Assembly: GCA_903958915.1 (NCBI GenBank)
Contig: CAJBVC010000207.1
Coordinates: forward strand, 1-12,153
DNA length: 12,153 bases
From: an uncultured beta proteobacterium
GTDB taxonomy: Bacteria; Pseudomonadota; Gammaproteobacteria; Burkholderiales; Burkholderiaceae_C
Direction of reading: 5' to 3'
Below the pieces are notes generated by a model, which saw only the letters and a list, made by a program, of their open reading frames with translations, did not search any database and was not told the DNA's origin. Below are positions 6,424 to 12,153 of the stretch, in pieces (the stretch's first letter is position 1; every line of letters begins with the position of its first letter). Position numbers and translations under genes: made by a program.

Positions 6424-7215
6424 ATGCATGAATTGACGTTTGTTTTTGCGGGTTTTTTCGTCGGTCTGGTTGTCGGATTGACCGGGGTGGGCGGCGGCTC
6501 GCTCATGACCCCGATCCTGATATTTTTCTTTGGCGTGAAGCCCTATCTGGCCGTGGGTACCGATCTGCTGTTTGCCGCGTTTACCAAGATGGGCGGCACG
6601 GTGAAACTGGCGCGCACCAACAGCATTGACTGGCCGGTGGTGCGCAATCTCTCTGCGGGCAGCATTCCGGCGTCGCTCTTGACCCTGTGGTTTCTAAACG
6701 CCCTTGGCCCTGCCAGCAGCACGGTGCAAGGCATCATGACCACCACCCTGGGTGCGGCATTGCTGTTAACAGCCGCGGCCACGTTGTTCAAGGCGCTTCG
6801 CGGCAAAGCGCTGCCGAACAGCGTATCTCCAGGGCAAGAACATCACGCCACGCGCCCGCGCCACTGGAGCCTGCCAGTGCTGTTTGGAGCACTTATTGGC
6901 ACGCTGGTAACGCTCACCTCGGTGGGTGCGGGTGCCATTGGAGTGACGGTTCTGATGATTCTGTATCCTCTCTTGCCCCTGCCACGCATCGTTGCGGCCG
7001 ACATTGCCTACGCAGTGCCATTGACGCTCGTCGCCGGCCTGGGGCATGCGTCCATCGGCTCGGTGGACTGGTCTTTGCTGGCAACGCTGCTGGCCGGCTC
7101 ACTGCCGGGCATCTGGTTGGGCTCGCACCTGATGTCCAGAACGCCGGACCGTGTAATCCGCTCCCTGCTCTCCGTCCTGCTCGCCTACGCCGGTTTCAAG
7201 CTCATCGCTTTGTAA
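6424..7215 (+). CDS. TauE/SafE (DUF81) family membrane transporter, first gene of the cys operon
   Basis: This 263-aa inner-membrane protein has seven or eight predicted helices in two related halves: VGLVVGLTGVGGGSLMTPIL near the N-terminus and ALIGTLVTLTSVGAGAIGVTVL in the second half, the glycine-rich hallmark of the family. The first half continues VGTDLLFAAFTKMGGT and the second VAADIAYAVPLTLVAGLGH, the paired equivalent. Members move sulfite, sulfoacetate or other sulfur anions; a DUF81-like CysZ in the Corynebacterium glutamicum cys cluster serves sulfate uptake. The cysI start lies 10 nt after this stop, so a role in sulfur oxyanion transport for this pathway is likely; direction and substrate are open. 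ATG 6424 fits the family start; GTG 6403 is an in-frame alternative. Neither has a clear Shine-Dalgarno sequence. Confidence 0.9.
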   Translation: MHELTFVFAGFFVGLVVGLTGVGGGSLMTPILIFFFGVKPYLAVGTDLLFAAFTKMGGTVKLARTNSIDWPVVRNLSAGSIPASLLTLWFLNALGPASSTVQGIMTTTLGAALLLTAAATLFKALRGKALPNSVSPGQEHHATRPRHWSLPVLFGALIGTLVTLTSVGAGAIGVTVLMILYPLLPLPRIVAADIAYAVPLTLVAGLGHASIGSVDWSLLATLLAGSLPGIWLGSHLMSRTPDRVIRSLLSVLLAYAGFKLIAL

Positions 7216-7225
7216 AACACCATTT

Positions 7226-9043
7226 ATGTACCAGTACACCGACTTCGACCGTCATTTCATTCGTGCCCGTGCGGCGCAGCACCGCGACCAGCTCGAGCGC
7301 AATCTGGCAGGCACGTTGAGCGACGATGACTTCCGCCCGTTGCGTTTGCAGAATGGTTGGTACATCCAGCGCTACGCCCCCATGCTCCGTGTGGCGGTGC
7401 CCTATGGCGAACTTTCCAGCGCCCAGATGCGCGTGCTGGCCCGCATTGCGCGCGAATACGACCACCCGAACAAAGAGGTTTTTGAGCGTGCCATCGGTGC
7501 CCAGGCGGCGTGGGGCACGACCCACCTCCCCGTGGGTTTTGGCCACTTCAGCACCCGACAGAACGTGCAGTTCAACTGGATACCGATGGCCAAAAGCGCC
7601 GATGTAATGGACTTGCTGGCCAGTGTCGACATGCACGGCATTCAGACCAGCGGCAACTGCATCCGCAATATCACCACCGATGAGCGCGCTGGCGTCGCCG
7701 CCGACGAAATTGCCGATCCGCGCCCGTTCGCTGAAATCCTGCGCCAATGGAGCACCTTGCACCCCGAATTTGCTTTTCTGCCGCGCAAATTCAAAATCGC
7801 CATCACTGGTGCGACAGAAGACCGCGCTGCCACGCGCTGGCACGATGTAGGACTGCATCTGGTTCGGAGCAGCGAAGGCGAACTGGGATTTAAGGTGTTT
7901 GTGGGTGGCGGCATGGGCCGCACGCCGGTCATCAGCACCCTGATTCGCGAGTTCCTGCCATGGGCACAGATCATGAACTACCTGGAAGCGCTGGTGCGCG
8001 TCTACAACCGTTGGGGCCGGCGCGACAACCTGTATAAGGCGCGCATCAAGATTCTGGTGAAGGCGCAAGGGCAACGTTATATCGACGAGGTGGAGGCAGA
8101 GTACCGGGACGTCGTGGAAGTGGATGGCGCACCGCATACCATTTCGCAGGCGGAACTGGACCGTGTTTCAGCATGCTTTGTGCCGCCAGCGCTTGCGCAG
8201 CAAGCGCAAGGTGCTATCAAACCCATAGTAATTGCCGCAGACCGACAAGTGGCCTACCAGCGCTGGCTGCAGCAAAATGTAGCAGCCCATAAGAACCCTG
8301 GCCTGCGGGCCGTGACCCTTTCGTACAAACGCCTGGGCCAAGCGCCAGGCGATGCCGATGCCGACCAACTCGACACCGCTGCCGACCTTGCCGACGCCTT
8401 CAGCGCCGGCGAATTGCGGGTGACGCATGACCAAAACCTCCTGTTGCCCTGGGTCCGCGCAGAAGACCTCCCCGCGCTGTGGGTGGAGGCGACCCACGCG
8501 GGTCTGGCACGCTCCAACGTGCGACTCCTCACCGACATGATTGCCTGCCCGGGAGGCGACTTCTGCGCGCTGGCCAATGCACGCTCGATCCCGATTGCCG
8601 CAGCCATCACCGAGCGTTACCAGGACATGGACGAGTTGCACGACCTGGGCGAGATTGACTTGCACATCAGTGGTTGCATTAATTCCTGCGGTCACCACCA
8701 CAGCGGACACATTGGAATTTTGGGTGTGGACAAGGATGGCAAGGAGTGGTACCAGGTGTCAGTGGGCGGCTCCGACGGCTCTGCCTTGAGTGGTGAAGCC
8801 ACACCCGGAAAGATTGTCGGTCCCGCCTTTGGCGCCCTGGAAGTACCAGGCGTGGTGGAAGCCTTGCTCGACACGTATCGGGTGTACCGCCATAGCGGCG
8901 AGACCTTTGTCGACTGCATCCAGCGCATCGGTTTGGATACCTTCAAGGCTGCCGCCAACGCAGCGCGCTTGAACGAAAAACATGAAGAACTTCACATGCT
9001 GCCCAAACATGCCAACTTTGCCAAAGACGCTCAGGAAGCCTGA
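7226..9043 (+). CDS. cysI: Assimilatory sulfite reductase, siroheme/[4Fe-4S] hemoprotein subunit
   Basis: The 605-aa protein reduces sulfite to sulfide in the cytoplasm by six electrons. It has the nitrite/sulfite reductase layout: an N-terminal half with the ferredoxin-like region RYAPMLRVAVPYGEL, then GHFSTRQNVQFNWI and GIQTSGNCIRNITTDERAGV, and a second repeat with RVTHDQNLLLPWV. The cluster/siroheme ligands are complete: Cys441 and Cys447 (CX5C in ACPGGDFCALA), then Cys484 and Cys488 (CX3C in SGCINSCGHHHSGHIG). Context with CysH and CysDN argues for sulfite rather than nitrite as substrate. No CysJ flavoprotein follows; the DUF934 gene takes the next position. Residues about 319-336 are encoded by a copy of a dispersed repeat (see the entry at 8182-8231). 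Spacing to the upstream gene is 10 nt, to the next gene 9 nt. Confidence 0.95.
   Translation: MYQYTDFDRHFIRARAAQHRDQLERNLAGTLSDDDFRPLRLQNGWYIQRYAPMLRVAVPYGELSSAQMRVLARIAREYDHPNKEVFERAIGAQAAWGTTHLPVGFGHFSTRQNVQFNWIPMAKSADVMDLLASVDMHGIQTSGNCIRNITTDERAGVAADEIADPRPFAEILRQWSTLHPEFAFLPRKFKIAITGATEDRAATRWHDVGLHLVRSSEGELGFKVFVGGGMGRTPVISTLIREFLPWAQIMNYLEALVRVYNRWGRRDNLYKARIKILVKAQGQRYIDEVEAEYRDVVEVDGAPHTISQAELDRVSACFVPPALAQQAQGAIKPIVIAADRQVAYQRWLQQNVAAHKNPGLRAVTLSYKRLGQAPGDADADQLDTAADLADAFSAGELRVTHDQNLLLPWVRAEDLPALWVEATHAGLARSNVRLLTDMIACPGGDFCALANARSIPIAAAITERYQDMDELHDLGEIDLHISGCINSCGHHHSGHIGILGVDKDGKEWYQVSVGGSDGSALSGEATPGKIVGPAFGALEVPGVVEALLDTYRVYRHSGETFVDCIQRIGLDTFKAAANAARLNEKHEELHMLPKHANFAKDAQEA
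8182..8231 (-). repeat. Dispersed ~50-bp repeat, copy 1, in frame inside cysI (minus orientation)
   Basis: On the minus strand this reads TACTATG (8230-8224), 6 nt, ATAGC (8217-8213), then 23 nt with CGC at places 7-9 and ending GCAAGCG-like. The same elements at the same spacing occur at the start of the DUF934 gene. The end forms a perfect hairpin, GCGCTTGC 8189-8196 with GCAAGCGC 8200-8207 and a 3-nt loop. It encodes an Ala/Gln-rich stretch in a variable region between conserved blocks of CysI. I recognise the ATAGC...GCTTGCGC...GCAAGCGC pattern as like an abundant comamonad repeat, from memory rather than a search. Confidence 0.7.
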
Positions 9044-9052
9044 CCCACAACC

Positions 9053-9451
9053 ATGACTACTATGAAAATAATAGCTGCCCACGCAGATGCTGCAAGCGTG
9101 CATGGCCTCAATGTACTCAGCGTAGCCAACACGGAAGATCCGCGGTCGCTGGATCTGAACGGCGTGTCCCGGATTGATCTGCACTTCCCCAAATTCACCG
9201 ATGGACGTGCCTTCAGCCAGGCTTTTCTGCTGCGCAGGCGTCTGGGCTTTGTCGGTGAGATCCGCGCCACGGGCGACGTCTTGATTGACCAGCTCGTGCA
9301 AATGGAGCGCACCGGTTTTGATGCAGCGGTGCTGCGCGAGGACCAGAACCCGGAGTTCGCAAAAGCCCAGTTCGACCGGTACGCAAGCTTCTACCAGGGC
9401 GATGCGGTGGCGGTACGGCCACATTACGCTCGAAAAGGAGCCGCCGCATGA
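9053..9451 (+). CDS. DUF934 family protein, sulfite reduction accessory
   Basis: This 132-aa soluble protein belongs to the DUF934 (COG3749) family, which is almost always found next to this type of CysI and is described as a probable oxidoreductase in sulfite reduction. Visible family motifs are RIDLHFPKFTDGRAFSQAFLLR, LGFVGEIRATGDVLIDQL, the acidic REDQNPEFAKAQFDRY and YQGDA near the end. No cofactor-binding cysteines are present, so a direct redox role is not obvious; a structural or electron-partner role for CysI is inference. The first 18 or so codons are a repeat copy (9057-9107). ATG 9062 is a second in-frame start, and the nearest AGGAAG (9033-9038) is a long 14 nt before 9053, so the exact start is unsure. 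Its stop overlaps the cysH start in ATGA (9448-9451). Confidence 0.9.
   Translation: MTTMKIIAAHADAASVHGLNVLSVANTEDPRSLDLNGVSRIDLHFPKFTDGRAFSQAFLLRRRLGFVGEIRATGDVLIDQLVQMERTGFDAAVLREDQNPEFAKAQFDRYASFYQGDAVAVRPHYARKGAAA
9057..9107 (+). repeat. Dispersed ~50-bp repeat, copy 2, forming the start of the DUF934 gene
   Basis: TACTATG at 9058-9064, 6 nt, ATAGC at 9071-9075, then 23 nt with CGC at places 7-9 and ending GCAAGCG at 9098. This order and spacing match the copy in cysI exactly, and from ATAGC onward match the copy at the start of cysN. It overlaps both candidate start codons and supplies the N-terminal peptide. Confidence 0.7.
9435..9440 (+). promoter_or_regulatory. Shine-Dalgarno sequence of cysH
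   Basis: AAGGAG stands 7 nt before ATG 9448 inside the end of the DUF934 gene. It is the strongest ribosome binding site in the operon, and fixes the cysH start. Confidence 0.8.
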
Positions 9452-10215
9452 GTGCTATCGAACTGCACGCCCACCCTTCCAGCGACTACGTGATCAAGCT
9501 GGCCGAGGCGCAGAATGTGCTGGCACAGGCGGCCGCACAGTACGGCTCCGGCAATGGTGCTTCAGCAAGCATTGTCCAAGCCTCCAGTCTGGGCGCCGAA
9601 GACATGGTGATCAGCCACCTGATCAACAGCTTGCAGCTCGACATTGGAATATTCGTGCTCGATACCGGCGTCCTGCACCAGCAAACCCTGGATCTGCTGG
9701 AGCGCTTCAGGGCCAGCAGCCGGGCCACCGTCACCTCGTATGCCCCGATGCAGCAAGCGGTGGTGCAGTTTGTGGAGCGTGAAGGCAAGGACGCAATGTA
9801 CAAAAGCGTCGCACTGCGCAAATCCTGCTGTGGCATCCGCAAGATGGAGCCGCTGGAGCGGGCCCTGGCGGGCAAGGAAGCCTGGGTGACCGGTCTGCGC
9901 CGTGAACAGTCGGGCGCGCGCGCCGATGTGCCACTGGTGGACATGAGTGAATCGCGCACCAAGATCAACCCACTGGCCAGTTGGACCTGGGGCGATGTGT
10001 GGCACACGATTCGTGAAAACCAGCTCGATTACAACCCCCTGCACGATGCGTTTTTTCCCAGCATAGGTTGTGAGCCCTGCACCCGCTCAGTGACCTTGGG
10101 CGAGGACTTCCGCTCGGGCCGCTGGTGGTGGGAGCACAACCTCGAAGGTGGCGCCGACAAGGAATGCGGCCTGCACGTAAAAGCCTCCAATCCAATACAA
10201 GAGATCGCTCCATGA
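9448..10215 (+). CDS. cysH: Adenosine 5'-phosphosulfate (APS) reductase
   Basis: The 255-aa cytoplasmic enzyme reduces activated sulfate to sulfite with thioredoxin or glutaredoxin-type donors. It carries the PP-loop-like fold ASSLGAEDMVISHL at 45-58 and FVLDTGVLHQQT at 69-80. The four cysteines that bind [4Fe-4S] in APS-type enzymes are present: Cys127-Cys128 (KSCCGIRKMEPL), Cys208 and Cys211 (GCEPCTR). The catalytic Cys240 sits in the C-terminal ECGLH. This separates it from the PAPS-using enterobacterial CysH, which lacks the CC...CxxC set, and agrees with the absence of an APS kinase gene nearby. It overlaps both neighbours by ATGA, implying translational coupling to the DUF934 gene and cysD. 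Confidence 0.95.
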   Translation: MSAIELHAHPSSDYVIKLAEAQNVLAQAAAQYGSGNGASASIVQASSLGAEDMVISHLINSLQLDIGIFVLDTGVLHQQTLDLLERFRASSRATVTSYAPMQQAVVQFVEREGKDAMYKSVALRKSCCGIRKMEPLERALAGKEAWVTGLRREQSGARADVPLVDMSESRTKINPLASWTWGDVWHTIRENQLDYNPLHDAFFPSIGCEPCTRSVTLGEDFRSGRWWWEHNLEGGADKECGLHVKASNPIQEIAP

Positions 10216-11144
10216 ACGCAATGACAGAACCCACCCATTTCGAGCGCCTCTCCAACCAGCACCTCGACGCGCTGGAGGAAGAGACAATCTTTATCCTGCG
10301 CGAAGTAGCAGCTGCGTTTGAGCGACCTGCCCTACTGTTTTCGGGAGGCAAGGATTCGCTGGTAATGCTCAAGTGTGCCGAGAAAGCATTTGGCGCAGGA
10401 AACCTCCCCTACCCGCTCTTGATGATCGACACCGGCCACAACTTCCATGAAGTGACCGACTTTCGCGACCTGCGCGCCAGGGAACTGGGAGCCGAGCTGA
10501 TTGTGCGCAGTGTGGAAGACTCGATGGCCCGTGGCACCGTGCGCCTGGCGCACCCGGGCGAGAGTCGCAATGTGCACCAGTCGGTCACCTTGCTGGAGGC
10601 AATAGACGAGTTCCGCTTTGATGCCCTGATTGGTGGCGCACGTCGCGACGAGGAAAAAGCGCGCGCCAAGGAGCGCATCTTTTCGCACCGCGACAGCTTC
10701 GGGCAGTGGCAGCCAAAGGCCCAGCGTCCCGAGTTGTGGACCTTGTTCAACACCCGACTGCACCCGGGAGAGCATTTCCGGGTATTCCCGATCAGCAACT
10801 GGACCGAACTCGACGTGTGGCAGTACATCGACCGGGAAGACATTGCCCTGCCCTCGCTCTACTACACCCACAAGCGCGATGTCGTGGAGCGCAAGGGGCT
10901 GCTGGTTCCGGTGACAGACCTCACCCCTGCAAAAGTTGGCGAAACCATCAAGTCCTGCGATGTGCGTTTTCGCACCGTGGGAGACATCACCTGCACCTGC
11001 CCGGTGAACAGCCTGGCTGCCACCGCAGCCGAGGTCGTGATCGAGACTCTGCAGGCTGACGTGAGCGAACGCGGCGCAACCCGGATGGACGACAAAACCT
11101 CCGAAGCCTCCATGGAAAAACGCAAAAAGGATGGGTACTTTTGA
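10212..11144 (+). CDS. cysD: Sulfate adenylyltransferase subunit 2 (ATP sulfurylase small subunit)
   Basis: With CysN this forms ATP sulfurylase, making APS from sulfate and ATP. The 310-aa protein has the family's usual length. It contains the adenylation PP-loop SGGKDS at 44-49, MIDTGHNFHEVTDFRD, DALIGGARRDEEKARAKERIFS, the WTLFNTR...FRVFPISNWTELDVWQYI block, and the C-terminal tail SMEKRKKDGYF. ATG 10212 is chosen because it overlaps the cysH stop as ATGA and precedes the family's typical ERLSNQHLDALEEETI; the frame is open upstream to 10125 but lies inside cysH. AAGAG near 10199 may act as ribosome binding site. The usual tight junction with cysN is missing here: 183 nt intervene. Confidence 0.96.
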   Translation: MNAMTEPTHFERLSNQHLDALEEETIFILREVAAAFERPALLFSGGKDSLVMLKCAEKAFGAGNLPYPLLMIDTGHNFHEVTDFRDLRARELGAELIVRSVEDSMARGTVRLAHPGESRNVHQSVTLLEAIDEFRFDALIGGARRDEEKARAKERIFSHRDSFGQWQPKAQRPELWTLFNTRLHPGEHFRVFPISNWTELDVWQYIDREDIALPSLYYTHKRDVVERKGLLVPVTDLTPAKVGETIKSCDVRFRTVGDITCTCPVNSLAATAAEVVIETLQADVSERGATRMDDKTSEASMEKRKKDGYF

Positions 11145-11165
11145 GGGGCTGAAGCGAGGTACAGG

Positions 11166-11252
11166 TTTTTTGGGGTCGGATTTCAATATCTATGCGAAGC
11201 ACCCGTAGGGACGCCCAAGGGGCGGTAGATTTTGGACTCTGACCCCAATAAA
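11166..11252. repeat. REP/MITE-like element with 24-bp imperfect terminal inverted repeats between cysD and cysN
   Basis: The left arm (11166-11189, core TTGGGGTC at 11170-11177) and right arm (11229-11252, core GACCCCAA at 11241-11248) match in 19 of 24 positions as reverse complements. The 39-nt middle holds two further small hairpins: CCC-GTA-GGG at 11202-11210 and CGCCC-AAG-GGGCG at 11212-11224. The whole would fold into one branched structure. The TTGGGGTCaGA-type end resembles sequences scattered in many proteobacterial genomes and often linked with Y1/REP-associated transposases. No transposase is encoded here. In the transcript it could act as a partial terminator or processing site. 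Confidence 0.7.
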
Positions 11253-11254
11253 CC

Positions 11255-11286
11255 GGGGCACACCAAGACCGGCCCGGCAGTGCCCC
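11255..11286. repeat. Hairpin between cysD and cysN
   Basis: GGGGCAC at 11255-11261 pairs perfectly with GTGCCCC at 11280-11286 across an 18-nt GC-rich loop. No T-run follows on the plus strand, so it is not a classical intrinsic terminator. It lies 3 nt after the REP-like element and 41 nt before the cysN start. Confidence 0.5.
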
Positions 11287-11327
11287 CTCCGTTAATCCGA
11301 ACACTCAACCGACAAGCGAATAACGAC

Positions 11328-12153
11328 ATGAACACTACAACTTTAATAGCTAATCACGCACATTCCACGGGCGCTGTGGGCACAAATGACACTGCATCAG
11401 CGCTGCGCTTCATCACCTGCGGTAGTGTGGACGATGGCAAGAGCACGCTGATTGGCAGGCTGTTGGTGGACAGCCGCTCGGTGCTGCAAGACCAACTTGC
11501 CAACGTATCCAGGAGCGGTACCGCCGACCTGGCGCTGTTCACCGATGGCCTGTCGGCCGAGCGTGAACAGGGCATCACCATCGACGTGGCGTACCGTTAC
11601 TTTGCCACGCCGGCGCGCAAATTCATCATTGGTGACGCCCCTGGCCACGAGCAATACACCCGCAACATGGTCACGGCCGCCAGCAGTGCCCATGCGGCCG
11701 TGGTGCTGGTGGACGCCACCAAGCTGCAATGGAAGGTGGATGGCCTGGTGGAACTGCTGCCACAAACCCGCCGCCACGCTCTGCTGGTCAATTTGCTGCG
11801 CGTGCCCAGCATTGTCTTTGCCGTGAACAAACTTGATGCGCTGGGCAATGATGCTGCGACTGCCTTTGAAAAGATCAGCGACTCGCTACAAGCGTTTGCG
11901 AAGGATGCAGGCATCGTTGTGCGCGCCACCATTCCGATGTCGGCGCTCCATGGCCACAACGTGGTTACCACCAACCCAGGCTGGTGTGGATACACCGGGC
12001 CTAGCCTGCTAGGCCTGCTGGAAACCCTTCCGGTAACCGCCGCTGAGAGCGACGTTCCGTTTGCCTTTCCGGTCCAGTGGGTGGAGAAATTGCACAATTC
12101 AGCCGATACAACGCAGGGTCGCCGCATTTTTTGGGGACGGGTAGCCACCGGCA
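11328..12153 (+). CDS. cysN: Sulfate adenylyltransferase subunit 1 (GTPase), 3' end outside the window
   Basis: This is the GTP-hydrolysing large subunit of ATP sulfurylase, driving APS synthesis by CysD. About 275 codons are present and the frame is open at the right edge. The EF-Tu-like GTPase motifs are in order: G1 GSVDDGKST at 32-40, switch region REQGITIDVAYRYF at 79-92, G3 DAPGHEQY at 103-110, G4 NKLD at 167-170 and G5 SAL at 205-207. The domain-2 barrel begins near 244 (VPFAFPVQWV). Whether an APS kinase (CysC) domain is fused at the end cannot be seen, but an APS-type CysH makes it unnecessary for assimilation. The first 25 or so residues are not part of the GTPase domain and come from a dispersed repeat. 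No good Shine-Dalgarno precedes ATG 11328; GTG 11376 is a possible later start. Confidence 0.95.
   Translation, partial: MNTTTLIANHAHSTGAVGTNDTASALRFITCGSVDDGKSTLIGRLLVDSRSVLQDQLANVSRSGTADLALFTDGLSAEREQGITIDVAYRYFATPARKFIIGDAPGHEQYTRNMVTAASSAHAAVVLVDATKLQWKVDGLVELLPQTRRHALLVNLLRVPSIVFAVNKLDALGNDAATAFEKISDSLQAFAKDAGIVVRATIPMSALHGHNVVTTNPGWCGYTGPSLLGLLETLPVTAAESDVPFAFPVQWVEKLHNSADTTQGRRIFWGRVATG
11335..11382 (+). repeat. Dispersed ~50-bp repeat, copy 3, forming the start of cysN
   Basis: ATAGC at 11346-11350 is followed by 23 nt with CGC at places 7-9 and ending in GCG at 11373, the same spacing as the copies in cysI and the DUF934 gene. The part before ATAGC is 3 nt shorter than in the other two copies. 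ATAGC lies exactly 18 nt after the start codon, the same offset as in the DUF934 gene. Confidence 0.65.

Noticed and set aside
7202..8137. 311-codon minus-strand open frame opposite cysI
   Set aside because: It lies entirely within the strongly conserved cysI coding strand and shows no protein-family features.
10332..11186. 284-codon minus-strand open frame opposite cysD
   Set aside because: Shadow frame; cysD on the plus strand explains the sequence fully.
11145..11327. Small gene or riboswitch in the cysD-cysN gap
   Set aside because: No start codon with ribosome binding site and protein-like composition was found, and the structure is explained by inverted repeats. No known sulfur riboswitch motif (such as SAM aptamers) was recognised.

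Overview
The window looks like a chromosomal segment of a betaproteobacterium of the order Burkholderiales, most likely family Comamonadaceae (Rhodoferax/Polaromonas-like). This rests on the high GC content, the style of the encoded proteins, the make-up of the sulfur cluster (siroheme sulfite reductase, DUF934 protein, APS-type CysH, CysDN) and short dispersed repeats of a kind I associate with that family. The taxonomic call is inference, since no rRNA gene is present.

Layout. Minus strand, 1-1095: the N-terminal part of a gamma-glutamyltransferase-family gene (running off the left edge) lies directly behind dsbB. Plus strand, 1269-3382: yggX (Fe(II)-trafficking/oxidative-damage protein) is followed after 8 nt by mnmC, a tRNA wobble-uridine modification gene. 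Its methyltransferase half looks degenerate, and its interdomain linker is built from repeats. Minus strand, 3369-4100: a gene for an unusual protein with two receiver-like folds, overlapping mnmC tail to tail. Plus strand, 4287-6323: a polytopic membrane protein with a C-terminal spermidine-synthase-like fold.

Plus strand, 6424 to the right edge: an assimilatory sulfate reduction operon, tauE-like transporter, cysI, DUF934, cysH, cysD, cysN (3' truncated). The pathway reads: transport of a sulfur oxyanion (TauE-like), sulfate to APS (CysDN), APS to sulfite (CysH with four Fe-S-type cysteines plus the catalytic cysteine), sulfite to sulfide (CysI). No APS kinase and no flavoprotein partner (CysJ) appear in the window. 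The genes from tauE to cysD are within 10 nt of each other or overlap; cysD and cysN are separated by 183 nt holding an inverted-repeat element.

The most interesting feature is not a new gene system but repeat invasion of the operon. Three diverged copies of one approximately 50-bp dispersed repeat sit in coding DNA, one inside cysI and one at each of the starts of the DUF934 gene and cysN. The last two therefore begin with look-alike peptides although the proteins are unrelated. A different palindromic repeat lies in frame in the mnmC linker, and a third, REP/MITE-like element separates cysD from cysN. I see no CRISPR array, tRNA, rRNA, complete insertion sequence or phage gene.
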